A stretch of DNA of 64,000 bases. Origin: Bradyrhizobium sp. CCGB12 (GTDB lineage: Bacteria > Pseudomonadota > Alphaproteobacteria > Rhizobiales > Xanthobacteraceae). The stretch is from assembly GCF_024199845.1 (NCBI RefSeq), contig NZ_JANADO010000001.1, forward strand, positions 3,286,001 through 3,350,000, read 5' to 3'. Each line of letters starts with the position of its first letter. Position 1 is the first letter of the stretch. The translations under genes and the position numbers were made by a program. Under the pieces are notes generated by a model. It had not been told where the DNA came from and did not search any database. It saw only the letters and a program-made list of their open reading frames with translations. This document shows, piece after piece, positions 34,242-43,989 of this stretch.

Positions 34242-34586
34242 ATGATCAAACGTTACGTCGTCGGCTCCCGCATGAGCCAGGCCGTCGCCGCCGGCGGCAT
34301 GGTGCACATCGCCGGCCAGGTCGCCGACGACCGCAAGGCGGGCATCGTGTCGCAGACCCAGCAGGTGCTCGCCAAGATCGACGCGCTCCTGAAGGAAGCC
34401 GGCTCCGACCGCTCCAGGCTGATCGCGATCAACGTCTTCCTGCCGCACATCACCGACTTCGACACCATGAACTCGGTCTACGACGCCTGGATCGATCCGG
34501 CCAATCCGCCGGCGCGCGCCTGCGTCGAAGCCCGCCTCGCCGATCCCGACCTGCGCGTCGAGATGACCGCGGTCGCCCTGCTGTAA
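34242..34586 (+). CDS. RidA/YjgF-family enamine/imine deaminase
   Basis: 114 residues from the ATG at 34242 (GAGGAGAAG upstream). Core motifs MVHIAGQVADD and the Arg in PARACVEARLADPDLRVEMT, equivalent to the catalytic Arg of RidA, are present. The enzyme hydrolyses reactive enamines and imines such as 2-aminoacrylate, made by PLP-dependent dehydratases, to keto acids and ammonia. Location in an operon with a DSD1-type PLP enzyme fits that chemistry exactly. Trimeric and cytoplasmic by homology. Confidence 0.92.
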   Translation: MIKRYVVGSRMSQAVAAGGMVHIAGQVADDRKAGIVSQTQQVLAKIDALLKEAGSDRSRLIAINVFLPHITDFDTMNSVYDAWIDPANPPARACVEARLADPDLRVEMTAVALL

Positions 34587-34648
34587 CGGCGCCGCTCTTC
34601 TTTCAACCTTCGGCCGGCGTCGGCGACGACGCGGCCTCGAGGCCTCCC

Positions 34649-35677
34649 ATGCATACCGGACTGTTTCACGATATCGACTTCGAGAAGGACCAGAAATGGT
34701 CCGGCCATCTCGGTATTCCTTTCTCGATCGATCGCTCCCCCTACTATCAGCTCAAAATCCCAATCTTCCGGATCAAGAACGGCGCCGGGCCAAAACTGCT
34801 GTTGATGGCCGGCAATCACGGCGACGAATACGAGGGCGAGATCACGTTGACGCGGCTGTATCGCCGGCTCGACGCGAAAGCCGTCAAGGGCGAGATCACC
34901 ATCCTGCCCTTCGCCAATTGGCCCGCCGTGATGGCAGCGCGCCGGCGCTCGCCGCTCGACGAGGGCAATCTCAACCGCGCCTTTCCGGGCGATGCCTCGG
35001 GAACGCCGACGTTCCGCCTCGCGCATTTCCTCGAGCACGAGCTGTTTCCGCGGCATGACGTCGTCTTCGACATCCACTCCGGCGGCACCTCGATGGCGCA
35101 TGTGCCCTGCGCGCTGATCGAGCGGCAGGGACCGCCCGAAATGTTCGGTCATGCACTGCGCCTGATGGAGGGGCTCGGAATGCCCTTCGCCTTCGTCGCC
35201 GAGAACGGCGCGACCGCTCCGACCTCGATGGCCGCGGCCGCACGCGCCGGCGCGATCGGACTGTCAGGCGAATTCGGCGGCGGCGGCACCGTCACGCCGC
35301 AGACCATGGCGCTGACCGCGCGCGCCGTCGACCGGCTGCTGCTCGCGCTCGGCCTCGTCCAGGCCCCGGTGCTGGGACCGCATGCGCCGGTCGAACGCGC
35401 CACCGAGCTATTGGCCTTGCAAAGCCACGCACAGGCTGTGTTCGCGACGCGGCGCGGCTGGTTCGAGCCCGCGGTCATGGTCGGCGCGCGCGTTGCGGCC
35501 GGCGACGTCGCCGGCTGGTATCACGACTTCGAGCGCCCTGAGCTGCCGGAAGAGGTGCTGCGCTTTCCCGCCGACGGCATCGTGATCTCGCAGCGCCTGC
35601 ACACCGACAGCCAGAGCGGCGACTGCCTGGTCCAGGTCGGCCGCGCGCTATCGCCCGACGAGGTGATGGGACGGTGA
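34649..35677 (+). CDS. Succinylglutamate desuccinylase/aspartoacylase-family (M14) deacylase
   Basis: 342 residues. Zn-binding and catalytic motifs are intact: MAGNHGDEYEGE (HxxE), EGNLNRAFPGD and FDIHSGGTSM with the second His. GLSGEFGGGG holds the Glu. The family removes acyl groups from amino acids (succinylglutamate, N-acetyl-diaminobutyrate, aspartoacylase). DoeB-type ectoine degradation enzymes belong here, but no ectoine genes are adjacent. In this operon it probably frees the amino acid from an N-acylated substrate before the PLP enzyme acts. Confidence 0.85.
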   Translation: MHTGLFHDIDFEKDQKWSGHLGIPFSIDRSPYYQLKIPIFRIKNGAGPKLLLMAGNHGDEYEGEITLTRLYRRLDAKAVKGEITILPFANWPAVMAARRRSPLDEGNLNRAFPGDASGTPTFRLAHFLEHELFPRHDVVFDIHSGGTSMAHVPCALIERQGPPEMFGHALRLMEGLGMPFAFVAENGATAPTSMAAAARAGAIGLSGEFGGGGTVTPQTMALTARAVDRLLLALGLVQAPVLGPHAPVERATELLALQSHAQAVFATRRGWFEPAVMVGARVAAGDVAGWYHDFERPELPEEVLRFPADGIVISQRLHTDSQSGDCLVQVGRALSPDEVMGR

Positions 35678-35718
35678 GCTTTGGAGACGTTGCCGACATC
35701 AACTAATCTCGGGAATCG

Positions 35719-36783
35719 ATGACCGATCCGGCAAAGCCAGGCTATGACGACGTGGTGCGCATCCCGGCGCCGCCCGGCCGCAGCGCTGCGGCCGGACGGC
35801 CGCCGCGCATCGAGGAAGTCGCGGAGCGCGCGGGCGTTGCGCCGATCACGGTGTCGCGGGTGCTGCGTCATCCCGAGAAAGTCAATCGCGAGACCCGCGA
35901 GCGCATCCTGGAAGTGATCGAGGCGACCGGCTACGCCTCCAACCCGCATGCACGCGCGCTACGCTCGGGCCGGTCGAACCTGGTCGTTGCCTTCGTCTCC
36001 AACATCCTCAGCCAGCAGTTTGGGCTCGCAGTGCGCAGCCTCGCCGCCACGCTGGAGCCTGAAGGCTTCGAGGTGCTGGTTGGCCAGACCTCCTACTCCT
36101 ACGCCAAGGAGGTCGCGATGATTCAGTCGTTGCGCGGCATCCGACCCGCGGCGGTGATGTTCACCGGCGTGATCGAGCTCGAGGAGAATCGTGCGGCGCT
36201 TGTCGAGCTCGGCATTCCCGTGATCGAGACCTGGGCGTTTCCGCGCGATCCGATCGACATGCTGGTCGGCCTGCCCAATGCGGATGCGGGTGCGATGGCC
36301 GCGCGCAGGCTGGCCGATGCCGGACATCGCCGCCTCGCCTTCATCGGCCGCAGCAGCGGCCGTGGCGCGCTGCGCCGCGACGGCTTTCGCGCAACGGCGG
36401 CGCAACTGGGCCTCGAGATCGTCCATGAGGTCGGTGTCGGTGAGATCGCGGGGCTGACCGACGGCCGCACCGCCTTCACCACGCTGCTCGAGCGCGGCGG
36501 CAACGTCGATGCCGTGTTCTGCGCCAACGACCTGCTCGCGACCGGCGCGCTGATCGAGGCCCGCGCCCGCGGCATCTCGGTGCCACGCGATCTCGCCGTG
36601 CTCGGCTTCGGCGACAATGACGTTGCCGATCAGATCACGCCGGGCCTCACCACCATCTCGTTCGATGCGACAGCCATCGGGCGCATTGCAGGCGAACTGC
36701 TGCTGGCGCGCCTGTCCGGCACACCGCGCGCCGAGCCGCGGCTCGCGATCGACCTGTTCCTGGTCGAACGCGGCAGCGTCTGA
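35719..36783 (+). CDS. LacI-family transcriptional regulator
   Basis: 354 residues. The helix-turn-helix is near residue 35 (IEEVAERAGVAPITVSRVLR, then EKVNRETRERILEVI with the hinge helix). The C-terminal periplasmic-binding-like domain carries FIGRSSGRGALRRDGFRATA and VFCANDLLATGALI. It probably represses the operon at 30013-35677 through the palindrome at 29948, released by the amino acid substrate or a breakdown product. It follows the deacylase by 41 bases. Confidence 0.9.
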   Translation: MTDPAKPGYDDVVRIPAPPGRSAAAGRPPRIEEVAERAGVAPITVSRVLRHPEKVNRETRERILEVIEATGYASNPHARALRSGRSNLVVAFVSNILSQQFGLAVRSLAATLEPEGFEVLVGQTSYSYAKEVAMIQSLRGIRPAAVMFTGVIELEENRAALVELGIPVIETWAFPRDPIDMLVGLPNADAGAMAARRLADAGHRRLAFIGRSSGRGALRRDGFRATAAQLGLEIVHEVGVGEIAGLTDGRTAFTTLLERGGNVDAVFCANDLLATGALIEARARGISVPRDLAVLGFGDNDVADQITPGLTTISFDATAIGRIAGELLLARLSGTPRAEPRLAIDLFLVERGSV

Positions 36784-36789
36784 ACGTGT

Positions 36790-37089
36790 TTACGCGACGC
36801 TCTTGAGATCCTGCTGGATCGCGGCCAGCAGGGATTGCAGCGCCGCGCTGTTCACCGGCTTTGCCGCAAGATTATCGGCAGGCGGCTGACTGGCCGGCTG
36901 CGCAGCCTTGACCGGACGCTTCGGGAACGGTGGCGGCGGTGCCGGCATCGGAGGTCGAGCAAAATCGCCCTCCTCCTCGGCGTGAACGAACTTGCCATGG
37001 ATGACGTCGTCGTGGCGGCCCATGACGAACATCGCCACCCAATAACCGGCGGCCAGCAGGATTACGCAGAAAACACTGATCTCTAACAT
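36790..37089 (-). CDS. Small single-pass membrane protein, hypothetical
   Basis: 99 residues. An N-terminal helix (EISVFCVILLAAGYWVAMFV) is followed by a proline-rich segment (PPMPAPPPPFPKRP) and a polar C-terminus with an ALQSLLAAIQQDLK helix. The layout resembles small envelope linker proteins. No family known to me. It converges with the lacI gene, with only six bases between the stop codons. Confidence 0.6.
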   Translation of the reverse strand: MLEISVFCVILLAAGYWVAMFVMGRHDDVIHGKFVHAEEEGDFARPPMPAPPPPFPKRPVKAAQPASQPPADNLAAKPVNSAALQSLLAAIQQDLKSVA

Positions 37090-37152
37090 CGCTACACCTA
37101 AAATATGCGCGATGATTCAATGCCTTCGACTTGGCGTCAATGAACCGGCGGT

Positions 37153-37181
37153 CACACTTGCGGGTTTTGCGGGCAAGTGTG
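37153..37181. other. Hairpin between the small membrane protein and the oxidoreductase gene
   Basis: CACACTTGC and GCAAGTGTG are perfect 9-bp inverted arms around an 11-base loop. A second, shorter hairpin (CCGGCG/CGCCGG) lies at 37215-37232. Neither has a T-run, so their role as terminators or operators is undecided. Confidence 0.45.
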
Positions 37182-37284
37182 GCCGATCGGCTACTCTTTG
37201 TTAACCATTGATGTCCGGCGTTGTGACGCCGGCGCAACAACCATGGCGCTCCAAGCCCTGGGGAGACCGCTTCCGGCCTGACAG

Positions 37285-38307
37285 CTAGGCCTTGTCCGGC
37301 CCCACTCGCACCAGCTGCTTGCCGAAATTGGCGCCCTTCAAAAGGCCCATGAAGGCACCGGGAGCGCTCTCCAGGCCCTCCGTGACGAACTCCTTGTACT
37401 TGACCTTGCCCTCGCGGACCCAGGCCGACATGTCCCGCAGGAAGTCGCCATGGCGGGAGGCGAAGTCGGAGACGATGAAGCCGCGGAAGGTCAGCCGCTT
37501 GGTCAGGGTCGCGCGCATCATGGATGCGGCCCATTTCGGCGGCTTGGCCTCGGTGTCGTTGTAATGGGCGATCAGGCCGCAGACCGGCACGCGCGCGAAC
37601 GGATTGAGCAGCGGGAACACCGCCTCGAACACCGCGCCGCCGACATTCTCGAAATAGACGTCAATGCCCTTTGGGCAGGCAAACTTCAGCTTGGCCGGAA
37701 AATCGGTTTCGCGATGATCGAGACACTCATCGAAGCCGAGCTCCTTGACGACATAGTCGCACTTGTCCTTGCCCCCGGCGATGCCGACCGCGCGCGCCCC
37801 CTTGATCTTCGCGATCTGGCCCACGGCCGAGCCGACCGCGCCGGAGGCGCCTGCGACGACGACGGTCTCGCCTTGTTGCGGTTTGCCGATGTCGAGCAGG
37901 CCCGTGTACGCGGTCATGCCGGGCATGCCGAGCACTCCGATGGAGGTCGAGATCGGCCCGAGCTTCGGATCGACCTTGATCAGTCCCTTGCCGTTGGAGA
38001 TGGCATGCGTCTGCCAGCCGGAGCGGATGCGGACGATGTCGCCTTTGGCGAAATCAGGATTGTTGGAGGCCGCGACCTCGCTGACCGCCTCGCCTTCCAT
38101 CACGCCGCCGATCGGCACCGGCGCGGCGTAAGACGGCCCCTCGCTCATGCGCCCGCGCATATAGGGATCGAGCGACAGCCAGATCGTGCGCAGCAGGACT
38201 TCACCCGCCGCAGGCGTCGGAACAGCGAATTCCTCCAGGCGAAAATCAGACGGCTTGGGCTCACCGACGGGACGCGCGGCGAGAACGATGCGTTTGCCTT
38301 GGGACAT
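37285..38307 (-). CDS. NADP-dependent medium-chain oxidoreductase (CurA/leukotriene B4 dehydrogenase type)
   Basis: 340 residues from the ATG at 38307 (GGAGGAAG upstream). It starts with the family pattern KRIVLAARPVGEPKPSDF. VVVAGASGAVGSAVGQIA is the NADP-binding Rossmann loop. No catalytic zinc ligands are present, as expected for the double-bond reductase branch (CurA, 13-PGR). It reduces alpha,beta-unsaturated ketones or aldehydes using NADPH. No operon partners; a palindrome pair lies upstream. Confidence 0.88.
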   Translation of the reverse strand: MSQGKRIVLAARPVGEPKPSDFRLEEFAVPTPAAGEVLLRTIWLSLDPYMRGRMSEGPSYAAPVPIGGVMEGEAVSEVAASNNPDFAKGDIVRIRSGWQTHAISNGKGLIKVDPKLGPISTSIGVLGMPGMTAYTGLLDIGKPQQGETVVVAGASGAVGSAVGQIAKIKGARAVGIAGGKDKCDYVVKELGFDECLDHRETDFPAKLKFACPKGIDVYFENVGGAVFEAVFPLLNPFARVPVCGLIAHYNDTEAKPPKWAASMMRATLTKRLTFRGFIVSDFASRHGDFLRDMSAWVREGKVKYKEFVTEGLESAPGAFMGLLKGANFGKQLVRVGPDKA

Positions 38308-38328
38308 GATGGCTTCCTCCACTTTTCT

Positions 38329-38405
38329 GTCACTGCGAGCGAAGCGAAGCAATCCAGTCGCGTCAACACAAAAGCTCTGGATTGCTTCGCTGGGCCCGCA
38401 ATGAC
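38329..38405. repeat. Palindromic repeat, family A (copy 2)
   Basis: gtcactgcgagcgaagcgaa and gcttcgctgggcccgcaatgac are inverted arms, with aatccag/ctggatt continuing the stem. It lies between two leftward genes, immediately upstream of the oxidoreductase. Confidence 0.75.
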
Positions 38406-38439
38406 GAGATGGAGAAAACCGGTGCCTCATTCTCCATCG

Positions 38440-38515
38440 CCATGGCCGGGCTTGACCCGGCCATCCACGTCTTGCTTCGTGGCATCGTCATGCCCGGGTC
38501 AAGCCCGGGCATGAC
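38440..38515. repeat. Palindromic repeat, family B (copy 1)
   Basis: catggccgggcttgacccgg and gtcatgcccgggtcaagccc are inverted arms. The same type occurs at 46381-46458 and as a single half at 53225-53247. Confidence 0.72.
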
Positions 38516-38533
38516 GAAGGAGAGAGCGAAGAT

Positions 38534-40428
<1,895 letters not shown>

Positions 40429-41919
40429 ATGGTCGACAAGCAACGCGTCATTCCGCTGATCGTGGCCACCGCTCTCTTCATGGAGAACATGGATTCGACG
40501 GTGATCGCCACCTCGCTGCCGGCGATCGCGGCCGACATCGGCACCAGCCCGCTGACGCTGAAGCTCGCCATTACGTCCTACCTGCTGTCGCTCGCGGTGT
40601 TCATCCCGGCGAGCGGCTGGACTGCCGATCGTTTCGGCGCGCGCATGGTGTTCGCGATCGCGGTCGGCGTGTTCATGGTCGGCTCGGTCGGCTGCGCGCT
40701 CTCGACCTCGGTCACCGACTTCGTGTTCGCGCGCATCCTGCAAGGCATGGGCGGGGCGATGATGACGCCGGTCGGACGGCTCGTGCTGCTGCGCTCGGTC
40801 GACAAGAGCGCGCTGGTGAACGCCATGGCCTGGGTGACGGTCCCTGCCCTGATCGGCCCCGTGATCGGGCCGCCGCTCGGCGGCTTCATCACGACCTACG
40901 CCTCCTGGCACTGGATCTTCCTGATCAACATCCCAATCGGGCTGCTCGGGATCTTCATGGCGCTGCGCTTCATCGACCCCATCAAGAGCGAGACGCAGGA
41001 GCCGTTCGATCTCTACGGCATGCTGCTCGCGGGCATCGGCCTCGCCGGCATCGCATTCGGCCTTTCGGTGGCCGGGCTCAACCTGCTGCCCTGGAGCACG
41101 GTTGCGGCCCTGGTCGTGGGCGGCGCGATCTCGATGACGCTCTATGTCCTGCACGCGCGGCGGACGGGATCGCCGGTGCTCGATTTCTCGCTGCTGAAGC
41201 TGCCGACGCTGCGCGCGGCGATCTACGGCGGCTTCCTGTTCCGCCTCGGCATCGGCGCGCTGCCCTTCCTGCTGCCGCTCTTGATGCAGATCGGCTTCGG
41301 CCTGTCGCCGTTCCATTCCGGCCTCGTCACCTTTGCGTCCTCGCTCGGCGCCATGGGCATGAAGACGCTGGCCGCACGCCTCATCCGCACCTTCGGCTTC
41401 CGCAATTTGATGACGGTGAACGCGATCGTCAGCGCGTTCTTCCTCGGCGTCTGCGCGCTGTTCACCGTGACGACGCCGCTGCTCATCATCATGGTCATCC
41501 TTGTGGTCGGCGGCTTCTTCCGTTCGCTCGAGTTCACCGCGATCAACACGGTCGCCTATGCCGACGTCGAGACCGCGCAGATGAGCCGTGCCACAACGCT
41601 CGTCAGCGTCAACCAGCAGCTCGCGGTGTCGGCCGGCGTCGCCGTCGGCGCGGCCTGCGTCGAGACGACGATGTGGTTCAGCCATGTCAGCGAGCTCAAT
41701 GCCGCCGTGTTCATGCCGGCCTTCGTCGTGGTGGGCCTGACCTCGGCGGCCTCGAGCTGGTTCTTCTGGCAGATGCCGGCCGACGCCGGCCACGAGATCT
41801 CCGGCCGCAAGGCGGTGGAGATCGCGAGCCGCAAGGGTGCGGGCAAGGGCGCGGAGAAGGCGGCGGTCAAGGCGGCGACCGAGGATACGCAGAACGTGCG
41901 GGATCAAAGGTTGGGGTAG
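40429..41919 (+). CDS. MFS multidrug exporter, DHA2 (14-TM) family
   Basis: 496 residues from the ATG at 40429. Fourteen hydrophobic segments. LFMENMDSTVIATSLPAIA is the DHA2 motif D1 and ADRFGARMVFAIAVG motif A. The C-terminal tail is Lys/Ala-rich and cytoplasmic. It is a proton-coupled drug or metabolite exporter, type EmrB/QacA, with no EmrA-like adaptor gene next to it. It is divergent from guaB. Confidence 0.9.
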   Translation: MVDKQRVIPLIVATALFMENMDSTVIATSLPAIAADIGTSPLTLKLAITSYLLSLAVFIPASGWTADRFGARMVFAIAVGVFMVGSVGCALSTSVTDFVFARILQGMGGAMMTPVGRLVLLRSVDKSALVNAMAWVTVPALIGPVIGPPLGGFITTYASWHWIFLINIPIGLLGIFMALRFIDPIKSETQEPFDLYGMLLAGIGLAGIAFGLSVAGLNLLPWSTVAALVVGGAISMTLYVLHARRTGSPVLDFSLLKLPTLRAAIYGGFLFRLGIGALPFLLPLLMQIGFGLSPFHSGLVTFASSLGAMGMKTLAARLIRTFGFRNLMTVNAIVSAFFLGVCALFTVTTPLLIIMVILVVGGFFRSLEFTAINTVAYADVETAQMSRATTLVSVNQQLAVSAGVAVGAACVETTMWFSHVSELNAAVFMPAFVVVGLTSAASSWFFWQMPADAGHEISGRKAVEIASRKGAGKGAEKAAVKAATEDTQNVRDQRLG

Positions 41920-41930
41920 TCTCTCGTCTC

Positions 41931-42015
41931 GTCATTGCGAGCGAAGCGAAGCAATCCAGAATGTCTCCGCGGAAACAGTCTGGATTGCTTCGTCGCAAGG
42001 GCTCCTCGCAATGAC
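41931..42015. repeat. Palindromic repeat, family A (copy 3)
   Basis: gtcattgcgagcgaagcgaa ... gaagcaatccag forms the left arm and ctggattgcttcgtcgcaag ... cgcaatgac the right arm, with the latter slightly lengthened. It lies between the convergent transporter and rlmE genes. Confidence 0.75.
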
Positions 42016-42021
42016 GGACCG

Positions 42022-42708
42022 CTACGCGTTCGCCCCGCCCCGAAATCCCGTCGCCAGCACGTAGCGCTCGGACGAGTCCTGCCTGCTCGCCGCAGGCTTC
42101 ACGTGGCGCACCGTTGCAAAATCGCGCTTAAGCTGGGCGAGCAGCTCGGCGTCGGCGCCGCTCTGGAACGTTTTGGCGAGGAACGTGCCGCCGGGTTTGA
42201 GCACGTCGCAGGCAAAGGCGGCGGCGGTCTCGACCAGGCCGACGATGCGGAGCTGGTCGGTCTTGCGGTGGCCGGTGGTGTTGGCGGCCATGTCGGACAT
42301 CACGACGTCGGCGCCGCCGCCCAGCATCGCGGTGAGCTTTGCCGGCGCGTCATTGTCCATGAAGTCGAGCTGCGCGAAATCGACGCCGGGAATCTCCGGC
42401 ATTTCCAACAGGTCGATCGCGACGACCTTGCCCTTGCCTTCCGTGGAGCCGACGCGCTTGGCCGCGATCTGGCTCCAGCCGCCGGGCGCCGCACCGAGGT
42501 CGACCACGGCCATGCCTGATTTCAGCAGCCGAAACTTGTCGTCGATCTCGAGCAGCTTGAACGCGGCGCGCGAACGATAGCCCGCCGCCTTGGCCTTGGC
42601 GACATAGGGATCGTTGAGCTGCCGTTCCAGCCACAGCTTCGACGAGAGCTTGCGCTTGCCGCCGGTCTTGACCTGGACGTGCAAGCGGCCGGTGGTGTCC
42701 TTGGCCAT
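42022..42708 (-). CDS. rlmE: 23S rRNA (uridine2552-2'-O)-methyltransferase
   Basis: 228 residues. [18 protein letters not shown] and [15 protein letters not shown] form the SAM site of the FtsJ/RrmJ family. The KDKE tetrad is seen as Lys in RAAFK, Asp in [10 protein letters not shown], Lys in FLAKTFQSG and Glu in SSERYVL. It methylates the ribosomal A-loop. Its start lies one base after the ppx/gppA stop, so both are in an operon. Confidence 0.95.
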   Translation of the reverse strand: MAKDTTGRLHVQVKTGGKRKLSSKLWLERQLNDPYVAKAKAAGYRSRAAFKLLEIDDKFRLLKSGMAVVDLGAAPGGWSQIAAKRVGSTEGKGKVVAIDLLEMPEIPGVDFAQLDFMDNDAPAKLTAMLGGGADVVMSDMAANTTGHRKTDQLRIVGLVETAAAFACDVLKPGGTFLAKTFQSGADAELLAQLKRDFATVRHVKPAASRQDSSERYVLATGFRGGANA

Positions 42709-42709
42709 C

Positions 42710-43780
42710 TCACCAGCTCCTGAGCGCGCCGTCCTCGCGCATCATCTCGACCAGCATGCCCTCGCGCAAACCGCGGTCGGCGACGCGCAGCCGCGGCAGC
42801 GGAAAGGCGTGCCTGATGGCATCGAGGATGGCGCAGCCGGCGAGCACGAGGTCGGCGCGCTCGACGCTGATGCAGTTGTTGCCGGCGCGCTCCTCGTAAC
42901 TCATCCCGACCAGCTTGCTGATGGTCGCGGTGATGTCGGCATCGTTCATCCAGATACTGTCGACGCGGCGGCGGTCGTAGCGCGGGAGGTTGAGATGGAT
43001 GCCCGCGAGTGTCGTCACCGTGCCCGACGTGCCGAGCAGATGCATGTCCGCAAGGTCGCGGCCGTGCTCTGCCGCGAACGGCGCGACGTGATTGGCGACC
43101 TCGCGCTCCATCGCGGCATAGATTTCCGGCGTGACGTCGCGGCCACCGAACTGCTCGGCAAGCGTGACCACGCCGAACGGGATCGACATCCAGGCCCGGA
43201 TCCGCGGCTCCGGATTTTCCGGATCGCGCTCGATCCGCACCAGCTCGGTCGAGCCGCCGCCGATGTCGAACAGGATCGCCCCGCGTCCCCTCGGGTCGAC
43301 CAGCGGCGAGCAGCCGAGCACGGCGAGCGCCGCCTCGGTCTCACGGTCGATCACCTCGAGCTCGATGCCGGTCTCGGCTGCGACGCGGCTGCGGAAACCT
43401 TCCGCATTCGCGGCCGCGCGGCAGGCCTCGGTCGCAATCAGCCGCAGCCGCCGCGCCTTCCGCAGATTGATCTTGTCGCGGCAGATGCTGAGCGCCGCGA
43501 TGGCACGCTCGATCGCGGCATCGCTGATGCAGCCCGTTGCCGAGACGCCCTCGCCGAGCCGGATGATGCGCGAGAAGGAATCGACCACGCGAAAGCCGTC
43601 TTGGGTCGGACAGGCGATCAGAAGCCTGCAATTGTTGGTGCCGAGGTCCAGCGCCGCGTAGACGCCGGTTCCCGGCGCCTGTGCGCCGACGGCCGGTTCG
43701 GTGGCCAACGCCACCGCCGCCATCGACCCCAGCTCACCGTGCAGCCCATGGCCGTCGCGGAGCCGCGTGTGGTCATTCAT
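42710..43780 (-). CDS. Ppx/GppA-family exopolyphosphatase/guanosine pentaphosphatase
   Basis: 356 residues from an ATG at 43780. Actin-like ATPase fold: [17 protein letters not shown] (phosphate 1), [13 protein letters not shown] (phosphate 2) and [30 protein letters not shown] carries the catalytic Glu. The family hydrolyses polyphosphate or pppGpp. Shorter than two-domain PPX enzymes (about 500 residues), so it has only the core domain. It is followed by rlmE with one base between. Confidence 0.9.
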   Translation of the reverse strand: MNDHTRLRDGHGLHGELGSMAAVALATEPAVGAQAPGTGVYAALDLGTNNCRLLIACPTQDGFRVVDSFSRIIRLGEGVSATGCISDAAIERAIAALSICRDKINLRKARRLRLIATEACRAAANAEGFRSRVAAETGIELEVIDRETEAALAVLGCSPLVDPRGRGAILFDIGGGSTELVRIERDPENPEPRIRAWMSIPFGVVTLAEQFGGRDVTPEIYAAMEREVANHVAPFAAEHGRDLADMHLLGTSGTVTTLAGIHLNLPRYDRRRVDSIWMNDADITATISKLVGMSYEERAGNNCISVERADLVLAGCAILDAIRHAFPLPRLRVADRGLREGMLVEMMREDGALRSW

Positions 43781-43989
43781 ACAAACTGTCTTTCCGCGGC
43801 CCAATGGGCCGATCTGGAATTGCTTTTTCGCCTGAAACATTAGCAGCGCGGCAGGCCTGCGCAACAACGCATCACATAGGACCATGTCCATTCGTGCGTT
43901 GTCGTGAACGGGGTGGTGGGTTATCTGAAGGACTCCGGTCTCCCGCTGCCGCGAAAATGCGCAAATACCGGCTTTTCAGGTCAATTCCC

